Shown: piece by piece, positions 6,963 to 13,117 of the stretch
How the letters are laid out: each line of letters begins with the position of its first letter
Numbering within the stretch: the stretch's first letter is position 1
From: Rhodocyclaceae bacterium UBA5602
Lineage (GTDB): Bacteria > Pseudomonadota > Gammaproteobacteria > Burkholderiales > Rhodocyclaceae
Direction of reading: 5' to 3'
Assembly (NCBI GenBank): GCA_002424865.1
Contig: DILC01000019.1
Coordinates: 1-13,117 of the forward strand
DNA length: 13,117 nucleotides
The notes under the pieces: model-generated
What the model saw: the letters and a program-made list of their open reading frames with translations, nothing else
Database searches by the model: none
What the model was told of the DNA's origin: nothing
Made by a program: the position numbers and the translations under genes

Positions 6963-6978
6963 TGTGATATTTGTCACA
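6963..6978 (+). promoter_or_regulatory. Crp-type operator, proximal, perfect consensus
   Basis: TGTGATATTTGTCACA is a full match to TGTGA-N6-TCACA. A possible -10 (CATAGT, 7020-7025, 4 of 6) would put transcription start near 7032 and this site at about -61.5, the class I activator position of E. coli CRP promoters. The -35 region there is poor, which fits activator dependence. The start-site placement is inference. Confidence 0.7.
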
Positions 6979-7070
6979 TCTTGGGCGGTCATTTCGTGTC
7001 TGATGTTTTTTATGCCTCACATAGTGAAAAAATCACCCCTTACAGCTTATGGAAGTTTCAATAAAAACGC

Positions 7071-8807
7071 ATGATGCCAAAATTTGCACTCCCCAAGAAT
7101 GAACTAACTCAGGCGTTGCTTGGTTTTAAACGGATATTCAGGACGATAGGCGTATTCAGCGCCGTCATCAACCTGCTGATGCTGGTGCCGTCCTTGTATA
7201 TGCTGCAGGTATATGACCGGGTGCTGACAGGCCGCAACGAAATCACGTTGCTGATGCTGACTTTGATGATGCTGGGCGCTTATCTTTTCATTAGCGCGCT
7301 GGAGTTTGTGCGCAGCCTGATTCTGGTGCGCATGGCGGCGCATATGGATATGAACATGAACAAGCGCGTTTATACCGCGGCGTTTGAACAGAACCTCAAG
7401 CGGGGCGGAACGAATGCGGGGCAGGCATTGCAGGATTTGACCAATATCCGCCAGTTCATGACGGGCAATGCGCTATTTGCGTTTTTTGATGCGCCGTGGT
7501 TTCCGATTTACCTGCTGGTGATTTTTCTGTTCAACCCCTGGCTGGGCTTGTTCGCAACGTGTGGTTCAGCCGTGCTGGTGATTTTGGCGGTCTTCAATGA
7601 ACGGGTGTCCCACAAGCCTTTGGCGGAGGCAAATTCAATGGCTATCGCTTCGTCCAACCTGGCGACCAATAATTTGCGCAATGCCGAGGTGATCGAGGCG
7701 ATGGGCATGCTGCCCAATTTACAGGCACGCTGGTTGAAACTGCATACCAAATTCCTGCACTTGCAGGCGGAAGCGAGTGAAAAAGCGGGCATCGTGGGCG
7801 CCGCCACAAAATTCGCGCGATTGTCATTGCAATCGCTGGTGCTGGGTCTGGGGGCTTGGCTGGCGATTGACGGGCATATCACGCCGGGCATGATGATCGC
7901 GGGTTCCATCCTGATGGGGAAAGCCCTCAGCCCGATAGAACAGTTGATTGGAGTGTGGAAGTCCTTCGCCAGCACGCGTAGCGCCTATGAGCGCTTGAGC
8001 AAACTGCTGCAAGACAACCCACCCCGCCAGGCGGGGATGAAATTGCCTGTGCCACAGGGACATGTGTCGGTCGAAGGGGTTGTTGCGGCGCCACCTGGCG
8101 CGACGGTGCCGGTGCTGCGTGGCTTGACTTTCGCCATCAACGCGGGGGATGTGCTGGGCATCATCGGGCCCAGTGGTGCGGGCAAGTCGACACTGGCGCG
8201 CTTATTGGTCGGCGTGTGGCCGGCTTCGCACGGCAAGGTGCGCCTGGACAATGCGGATATCTATCAGTGGAACAAGGATGAGTTAGGACCGAATATCGGT
8301 TATCTGCCGCAGGATATTGAGCTCTTTGGCGGCACGATCAGCGAGAATATCGCCCGCTTTGGCGAGGTGGATGCGGAAAAGGTCATCACGGCGGCAAAAC
8401 GCGCCGGGGTGCATGAGATGATTTTGCATTTCCCCAAGGGTTACGACACGCTGCTGGGCGATGGGGGTGCGGGCTTGTCGGGCGGGCAAAAGCAACGCTT
8501 GGGGCTGGCGCGCGCCATGTATGGCGACCCGGCGGTGCTGGTTTTCGATGAACCCAACTCGAATCTGGATGATGCGGGCGAGGCGGCGCTGGTCAATGCG
8601 ATCAAGGATTTGCGCGAGCACGGCAAAACCATCGTGCTGATCACGCACCGCACCAGCGCCATCAGCATCACCAACAAGCTGCTGCTGTTGCGCGATGGCT
8701 TGGCCGAGCTATTCGGCCCGACAGCGCAAGTTCTGGCGGAGCTGCAAAAGCGCCAGGAACAAGCCCAGGCAGGCGCACAGGCGCGTCTGGCCGCTGTCAA
8801 TAGTTAA
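7071..8807 (+). CDS. Type I secretion ABC transporter, permease/ATPase (PrtD/SapD type)
   Basis: A 578-residue inner-membrane half-transporter that powers one-step export of an unfolded protein from cytoplasm to outside. The membrane domain spans about 20-300 (PSLYMLQVYDRVLTGRNE near the start is typical of the PrtD group). The ATPase domain follows with Walker A GPSGAGKST (Lys372), signature LSGGQ (469-473), Walker B VLVFDEPNSNLD (Asp493, Glu494) and the switch His526 (ITHR). There is no C39 peptidase domain at the N-terminus, so the cargo should carry an uncleaved C-terminal signal, as RTX and S-layer proteins do. Start: two adjacent ATGs at 7071 and 7074; only a distant GGAAG (7051) serves as ribosome site. 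It is the first gene after the Crp-type operators and is followed closely by the adaptor gene. Confidence 0.95.
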   Translation: MMPKFALPKNELTQALLGFKRIFRTIGVFSAVINLLMLVPSLYMLQVYDRVLTGRNEITLLMLTLMMLGAYLFISALEFVRSLILVRMAAHMDMNMNKRVYTAAFEQNLKRGGTNAGQALQDLTNIRQFMTGNALFAFFDAPWFPIYLLVIFLFNPWLGLFATCGSAVLVILAVFNERVSHKPLAEANSMAIASSNLATNNLRNAEVIEAMGMLPNLQARWLKLHTKFLHLQAEASEKAGIVGAATKFARLSLQSLVLGLGAWLAIDGHITPGMMIAGSILMGKALSPIEQLIGVWKSFASTRSAYERLSKLLQDNPPRQAGMKLPVPQGHVSVEGVVAAPPGATVPVLRGLTFAINAGDVLGIIGPSGAGKSTLARLLVGVWPASHGKVRLDNADIYQWNKDELGPNIGYLPQDIELFGGTISENIARFGEVDAEKVITAAKRAGVHEMILHFPKGYDTLLGDGGAGLSGGQKQRLGLARAMYGDPAVLVFDEPNSNLDDAGEAALVNAIKDLREHGKTIVLITHRTSAISITNKLLLLRDGLAELFGPTAQVLAELQKRQEQAQAGAQARLAAVNS

Positions 8808-8815
8808 AACCCAGA

Positions 8816-10207
8816 ATGAAGCTCATGAAAAACTTGATCAAAAAAACAGATACCCCGGCGCATGCCCATGCCAACACGCCGGTTTTGCCGGTGCATGATG
8901 ATGCGCTCCCCATGGCGCTCAAGACAGATCCGGCGCATTTTTCACGTATCGGCTGGATGGTTGTGTTGCTGGGTGTTGGCGGATTTCTGATCTGGGCGTT
9001 TTTTGCGCCGCTGGATCAGGGCGTGCCGGTAAATGGCACAGTGATGGTATCGACCAACCGGAAAGCCATTCAACACCCGACGGGAGGCAAGGTTGATGAC
9101 ATTCTGGTCAAGGAGGGCGATGTGGTCAAGGCCGGACAGGTGCTGGTCAAGATGAATGACGTGGCGGTGCGTGCGGCGGCGGGCATCAGCCGGGCGCAAT
9201 ACTTCAACGACCGGGCCGTGGAAGCGCGCTTGGTCGCGGAGCGTGATGGCAAACCGGCGGTGAGCTTTCCTGACGAATTAAAGGCTGAGGCTAAAACGGA
9301 TTTTTCTGTTGCTGGCAACATCAGCCTGCAGGAACAGCTGTTCAGTTCGCGCCAGTCGGCCTTGAAAAATGAACTGGCGGGCATGGATCAGAGCATCGCC
9401 GGCTTGAAGCTGCAAACTGAGGGCTTGCAGCATTCCATGGAGAGCAAGCAGGAACAGCTGGTATTTTTGAAGGAGCAGCTGGCGGGCATGCGTGACTTGG
9501 CCAAGGATGGCTATGTGGCACGCAACCGGCTGCTGGAGTTGGAGCGTACTTATGCGCAGCTGAACGGCGCTATTGCGGAGGATATTGGCAATATTGGCCG
9601 CGCCAGGAGCCAGATTCTGGAAATTGGCTTGCGCCGCGCGCAACGGCAACAGGAGTATCAAAAAGAAGTCAGAACGCAGCTAACGGATATCCAGAAGGAA
9701 ATCGAAGCGCTGCAGAATCGCTTATTAAGTCAGGATTACGATTTGGCGAATGCCTTGGTGACGGCGCCGGTGGATGGCACCGTGGTCGGGATGGCGGTAT
9801 TCACGCACGGCGGGGTTGTGCAGCCGGGTTTCAAGATGATGGATATCGTGCCGAGCGAAGATTCGCTGATCGTTGAAGGCCAGGTGCCGGTCAACTTGAT
9901 CGACAAGGTGCATGTCAACCTGCCTGTCGAGATGATTTTTTCCGCGTTCAACCAAAACAAGGCGCCGCATATCCCGGGCATTGTGACGCAAGTGTCGGCT
10001 GACCGGCTGGTGGATGAAAAGACCGGTATGCCCTACTACAAGCTGAAAGCAAAAGTCGCGCCTGAAGGGGTGAAGAAAATTGCCGATCTGGCGATACGCC
10101 CCGGTATGCCGGTGGAAATTTTCGTCAAGACGGGCGAGCGCTCGCTGGTCAGTTACCTCATGAAACCGATTCTTGACCGCGCCAAGACGTCGCTCAGCGA
10201 GGAATGA
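8816..10207 (+). CDS. HlyD-family periplasmic adaptor of type I secretion
   Basis: A 463-residue membrane fusion protein linking the ABC transporter to the outer-membrane channel. It has a cytoplasmic N-terminus (about 1-44), one membrane helix (about 45-65, WMVVLLGVGGFLIWAFF), the first half of a lipoyl-like domain (IQHPTGGKVDDILVKEGDVVKAGQVLVKMND, broken here as about 86-115), a long coiled coil (about 150-300) and a C-terminal beta region (VTAPVDGTVVGMAVFTHGGV onward). Length and order fit the PrtE/HlyD group. It lies 8 nt after the ABC gene. ATG 8816 or ATG 8825 could be the start; neither has a strong ribosome binding site, suggesting coupling to the preceding gene. Its stop overlaps the next start. 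Confidence 0.94.
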   Translation: MKLMKNLIKKTDTPAHAHANTPVLPVHDDALPMALKTDPAHFSRIGWMVVLLGVGGFLIWAFFAPLDQGVPVNGTVMVSTNRKAIQHPTGGKVDDILVKEGDVVKAGQVLVKMNDVAVRAAAGISRAQYFNDRAVEARLVAERDGKPAVSFPDELKAEAKTDFSVAGNISLQEQLFSSRQSALKNELAGMDQSIAGLKLQTEGLQHSMESKQEQLVFLKEQLAGMRDLAKDGYVARNRLLELERTYAQLNGAIAEDIGNIGRARSQILEIGLRRAQRQQEYQKEVRTQLTDIQKEIEALQNRLLSQDYDLANALVTAPVDGTVVGMAVFTHGGVVQPGFKMMDIVPSEDSLIVEGQVPVNLIDKVHVNLPVEMIFSAFNQNKAPHIPGIVTQVSADRLVDEKTGMPYYKLKAKVAPEGVKKIADLAIRPGMPVEIFVKTGERSLVSYLMKPILDRAKTSLSEE

Positions 10208-11592
10208 ACATGAATTTATCCAAGGCTCGCAAACCTCGCTTGCGCACTATCGCTGGCGTGGCACTGGGCGTGGCTCTCTGTTTTGAGATGAGTGGCGCAC
10301 TGGCACAAGCGCTGGGGCTGGTCGAGGCCTACCATGCCGCATTGCTCAATGATCCCACCTACCGCGGGGCGATTTATGACAACCAGGCCGGACAGGAAAA
10401 TATCGCGCTTGGCCGCGCTGGCCTGCTGCCCAAGGTACAGGCTGTTTATGTGCCAAGTAAAAACAGGGCGGACATCACGACGACTCAGACGTATTTGGGC
10501 AAGGAATATCAGAACACCACTCACCCAAGCTACGACAGTCTGAATGCAACCATCCAGATTCGCCAGCCGCTGTTTAATTTGGGGGCTTTAGCGGGCTATA
10601 AGCAAGGCATTGCCAAGGCAGAGTACAGCGATGCGCAGTTTGCTTCCCGCGCACAGGATCTGGTGCTGCGCCTGGTAGGCGCGTATGCCGAAGCGCAATA
10701 TGCCGAGGACCAGCTGGCTTTGGCAACCGCCCAGCGCGACGCTTATCTGGAACAGATGCACGTCAATGTGCGCATGTTCAAGCAAGGCGAAGGCACCAAG
10801 ACCGATATGCTGGAAACCCAGTCGCGCGCATCCCTTGCCGAAGCACAGGTGCTCGAAGCCCAGGATAACCTCACCACCGCGCGGCATACCCTGGCTGGCA
10901 TTGTGGGCATGGAGATAACCGAGCTCGTGCCGTTGAGCAGGGATTTCAAGGCGCTGCCAATCGAGCCTCCAAGCGCTGAGGCATGGCGCGCCATTGCCCT
11001 GACCAAAAACGCGGAAATCGTGGCGCTCAATGCTGCAATTGAAGTCTCGCGCCAGGAAGCCAACCGCCAGCGCTCGGGGCATGCACCGACACTTGACCTG
11101 GTGGCCAGCTATGGCCAGCAGAACGCGACGACGACCAGCACTTATAACCAGGATTCAACCGTGCGCGCGGTGGGTGTAGAGCTCAACATCCCGATTTTTT
11201 CCGGTGGCTACACGAGCGCGGCAACCCGCCAGGCGGTCGCCGGTTACGAGAAAACACGGACGGATCTCGATGCCAAAATCAGCCAGATTTCAGTCGAAGT
11301 GCAAAAGCAGTTCAGTCTGGTGTTAAGCGGGGCACAGAAGATTGAGGCGTTAATGAAATCGGTCGAGTCCGCCAGTTTGCTGATCGAGGCGACCAAACAA
11401 AGCATCAAGGGTGGCGTGCGCATCAATCTTGACCTATTGAATGCGCAACAGCAGCTGTATGCCTCACGGCGCGACCTGGCGCAGGCCCGCTACAATTACT
11501 TGTTGGCTTATTTACGCTTGCGCAATGCCGCTGGCACGCTAGGCGCTCAGGACTTGATCGACATTGCAGGTTACTTCACGCAGATAAATTGA
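10204..11592 (+). CDS. TolC-family outer-membrane channel of type I secretion
   Basis: A 462-residue outer-membrane efflux protein that completes the export duct. Residues 1-35 are a signal peptide (IAGVALGVALCF core, ALA cleavage). The mature part shows the two-fold repeat of the family: LVEAYHAALLNDPTYRGA near the start, an ISRQ-like helix rich in Gln/Ala/Glu, and in the second half GVELNIPIFSGGYTSAATRQAV (given here as about 322-343) followed by LLNAQQQLYASRRDLAQARY (about 420-440). The ATG at 10204 overlaps the TGA of the adaptor gene (ATGA). ATG 10210 is an alternative with better spacing from GAGGA. The three secretion genes form one transcription unit by their spacing. Confidence 0.94.
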   Translation: MNMNLSKARKPRLRTIAGVALGVALCFEMSGALAQALGLVEAYHAALLNDPTYRGAIYDNQAGQENIALGRAGLLPKVQAVYVPSKNRADITTTQTYLGKEYQNTTHPSYDSLNATIQIRQPLFNLGALAGYKQGIAKAEYSDAQFASRAQDLVLRLVGAYAEAQYAEDQLALATAQRDAYLEQMHVNVRMFKQGEGTKTDMLETQSRASLAEAQVLEAQDNLTTARHTLAGIVGMEITELVPLSRDFKALPIEPPSAEAWRAIALTKNAEIVALNAAIEVSRQEANRQRSGHAPTLDLVASYGQQNATTTSTYNQDSTVRAVGVELNIPIFSGGYTSAATRQAVAGYEKTRTDLDAKISQISVEVQKQFSLVLSGAQKIEALMKSVESASLLIEATKQSIKGGVRINLDLLNAQQQLYASRRDLAQARYNYLLAYLRLRNAAGTLGAQDLIDIAGYFTQIN

Positions 11593-11662
11593 TGCTGAAT
11601 CGCTGTTTTTGCCTATCATTGCAGCCAGTGTCCATTCGCCACCCAATCGCCGGAGCTTTTAT

Positions 11663-12421
11663 ATGCCTTTGCAGGCCTTATCCCATGTAACGCATCGCCA
11701 GCTTAAATTTCAAAACCTGGCAAGACCCTATGCTTTCGCCCAAGACAAACTGCTCGCCGGCTTGGTGAGCTCTGAGGTATCGCATGCCCTGCGGCACATG
11801 CCGATTGGCTTTACCTTGCATGAAGGCAAAGCGGCCCTGGTTGCGTTAATGGGGCTGGCTGAAAATGAAAACCTGTTTGTCACTACCGAAGGGCAATGGC
11901 AGGGCGGATATATTCCAGCAGCGCTGCGTGCGGTTCCGTTTGGCTTGATGCCGAATGCCGATGGCACAGGGCAGACCGTGGTTATCCAGGATGACGGTGG
12001 CCATTTTGCTACCAGCAATGGCACGCCGCTATTTGATGAGACAGGCCAAGCGACTGAATTTCTCAGGAACATGATTGGTTTTCTGCAGGCTTACAAGCAG
12101 AACGAAGAAATGACCGCCAAGGCACTGGCAGCGCTTGCCGCAAGCGAGCTGCTCGAGCCGTGGGAACTGGCCTTTACCCGGCCCGATGGCCAGCCCCAAA
12201 AAATCGCCGGCTTGTTCAAAATTGACCCCGCCAGGCTCGATGCACTCGCACCGGAAACGCTGGCTAATTTACACGCCAGCGGCGCCCTGCCCCTTATTTA
12301 TGCGCACATTTTTTCACTGACGGCCATTCCCGCACTGGAAAAAATGGCGCGTGAGCGCGAACCGGTGATTCCTTCCAACATCAATTTCAGCATACTCGCC
12401 GACGATTATCTGAAGTTTTGA
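11663..12421 (+). CDS. SapC-family protein
   Basis: A 252-residue soluble protein of the SapC family, named from Campylobacter fetus, where sapCDEF is needed for export of the S-layer protein through a type I system. Family-like segments include FAQDKLLAGLVSSEVSHALR, GFTLHEGKAALVALMGL with ENENLFV, and the C-terminal FKIDPARLDAL and LPLIYAHIFSL. No signal peptide or membrane helix is seen, so it is probably cytoplasmic; its biochemical role is unknown in the family. The start ATG 11663 has GGAG 7-8 nt upstream (CGGAGCTTTTATATG); an in-frame TTG at 11609 is less likely. It sits 70 nt after the TolC gene with no terminator between, so it likely belongs to the same unit. The neighbourhood suggests the cargo is an S-layer or RTX-like protein. 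Confidence 0.88.
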   Translation: MPLQALSHVTHRQLKFQNLARPYAFAQDKLLAGLVSSEVSHALRHMPIGFTLHEGKAALVALMGLAENENLFVTTEGQWQGGYIPAALRAVPFGLMPNADGTGQTVVIQDDGGHFATSNGTPLFDETGQATEFLRNMIGFLQAYKQNEEMTAKALAALAASELLEPWELAFTRPDGQPQKIAGLFKIDPARLDALAPETLANLHASGALPLIYAHIFSLTAIPALEKMAREREPVIPSNINFSILADDYLKF

Positions 12422-12449
12422 GCCCGCCGCTATCCAACCCCGCCTTGCT

Positions 12450-12474
12450 GGCAATCCATTTGACATTTATTGCC
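12450..12474. promoter_or_regulatory. Inverted repeat upstream of the Crp-family gene
   Basis: GGCAAT (12450-12455) and ATTGCC (12469-12474) form a perfect 6-bp dyad with a 13-nt spacer, ending 19 nt before the ATG. A TTGACA hexamer (12460-12465) lies inside it, but I find no good -10 at the right distance. It could be an operator or chance. It is not a terminator, as there is no T-run. Confidence 0.25.
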
Positions 12475-12493
12475 TGAGAACCTGCTGCGCTCA

Positions 12494-13117
12494 ATGCCTA
12501 TCCCATTAGAAACTATCGCCAACATTCCCTTGCTGAAGGGCCTGGATGGTGACACTTTAGGCAAGCTGTCCGCCATCATGGCGTCGCGCTTGTACTTAAC
12601 GAATGATATTGTCATGCGCAAGGGCAGCACCACCAGTAATCTGGGATTTTTATTGCGCGGCGTCTTGCAAGTCATCGACACCAGCGAAGATGGCCGGGAA
12701 GCGGGTGTCAATATGATACGCCCGGGTTCTTTTTTTGGCGAGCTGGCGGTACTAGATGGCTTGCCGCGCTCAGCCTCAGTCGTGGCCCTCAAGGATTCCG
12801 AGGTGGCATTTTTGCCAAACGCCCAGGCACGCGCCTTGATTTTTAACCGACCCTTGGTGGCCGAGCGCATGTTGATCCATTTTTCCAAAGCACAGCGCGC
12901 CCTGACGCATCAATGCACGCTTTTGAGCATCCCGAATGCGTTTCACCGGGTGTTTGCGCAATTACAGGCGCTGGTGCGCGAAACGCCGCAAGGCCAGATC
13001 ATCGATCTGCCCAAGCAGCATGAGGTGGCGATCATGGTGAACACCAGCCGGGAAACGGTTTCGCGTGCCCTGCATACCTTGATCCGCCTCAATGTGCTGG
13101 AAAAAAAAGGGACTGTG
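12494..13117 (+). CDS. Crp/Fnr-family cAMP-dependent regulator, 3' end cut off by the window
   Basis: An open frame from ATG 12494 runs 208 codons to the right edge; family members are about 210-240 residues, so only the tail is missing. The N-terminal part is a cyclic-nucleotide-binding beta-roll. Its phosphate cassette reads SFFGELAVLDGLPRSASVV, with Glu83, Arg92 and Ser93 at the positions that hold cAMP in E. coli CRP (Glu72, Arg82, Ser83). A dimer helix follows (about 115-150). The C-terminal winged helix-turn-helix has the recognition helix NTSRETVSRAL, with Arg186, Glu187 and Arg191 matching CRP Arg180, Glu181 and Arg185 that contact GTGA. There is no N-terminal Cys cluster, so it is not an FNR oxygen sensor. 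It lies 72 nt after the SapC gene. Predicted targets include the two sites at 6928-6978. Start supported by homology; no clear ribosome site. Confidence 0.92.
   Translation, partial: MPIPLETIANIPLLKGLDGDTLGKLSAIMASRLYLTNDIVMRKGSTTSNLGFLLRGVLQVIDTSEDGREAGVNMIRPGSFFGELAVLDGLPRSASVVALKDSEVAFLPNAQARALIFNRPLVAERMLIHFSKAQRALTHQCTLLSIPNAFHRVFAQLQALVRETPQGQIIDLPKQHEVAIMVNTSRETVSRALHTLIRLNVLEKKGTV

Larger units (their letters stand above)
6691..7070. other. Regulatory intergenic region ahead of the secretion operon
   Basis: This 380-bp gap holds an inverted REP pair (6787-6859), two Crp-type sites in inverted arms (6929-6977) and a short TCAC-ATA-GTGA dyad (7017-7027). A GCAATTT/AAATTGC inverted repeat (6718-6724 and 6740-6746) is weak. 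I see no coding frame and no stem followed by a T-run that would be a clear terminator for the cyclase gene. Confidence 0.7.

Noticed and set aside
6929..6977. The 17-bp inverted repeat as a rho-independent terminator for the cyclase gene
   Set aside because: The stem is AT-rich and is followed by ATCTTGGG rather than a T-run; it is more than 230 nt after the stop, and each arm is a good Crp site.
7024..7036. GTGA-AAAAA-TCAC as a third Crp site
   Set aside because: The spacer is 5 rather than 6 bases, which breaks the consensus geometry.

Overview
The window looks like a chromosomal segment of a Gram-negative proteobacterium, most likely a betaproteobacterium. This rests on moderate-to-high GC, outer-membrane, TolC and SapC proteins, Crp-type signalling and REP elements of the GTAG-headed type. 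No rRNA or other taxonomic marker is present, so the placement is inference. I see no tRNA, rRNA, CRISPR array or complete insertion sequence.

Layout. Positions 1-1793 (minus strand) hold two overlapping genes. One is a coiled-coil SAM-dependent methyltransferase of the surface-polysaccharide type. The other is a protein of uncertain function that runs off the left edge and carries a REP element inside its reading frame. Positions 1794-2331 are intergenic, with a REP copy and a plausible promoter. Positions 2332-6690 (plus) hold a tightly packed three-gene set: a secreted FecR-domain protein, a TPR plus outer-membrane beta-barrel protein, and a CHASE2-domain class III adenylate cyclase. The first two genes share an ATGA stop/start. 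Positions 6691-7070 are a regulatory intergenic region. It has an inverted REP pair and two Crp-type operators (GTGA-N6-TCAC) placed as 17-bp inverted arms. Positions 7071-11592 (plus) encode a complete type I secretion system: ABC ATPase/permease, HlyD-family adaptor and TolC-family channel. A SapC-family gene (11663-12421) follows, and then a Crp/Fnr-family regulator (12494 to the right edge, lacking only its C-terminal end).

How the parts may work together. The cyclase has all the class III catalytic residues. The regulator keeps the Glu and Arg-Ser that bind cAMP in E. coli CRP, and the Arg-Glu...Arg of its recognition helix that reads GTGA half-sites. The DNA directly upstream of the secretion genes carries two such sites. 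The window therefore reads as a self-contained circuit: an envelope module (FecR, TPR-barrel, CHASE2) makes cAMP, a linked Crp senses it, and the type I secretion/SapC operon is the output. The export cargo, probably a large RTX or S-layer-like protein by analogy with Campylobacter fetus sapCDEF, is not in the window. The component families are known. The complete circuit is inferred from sequence and has not been demonstrated.
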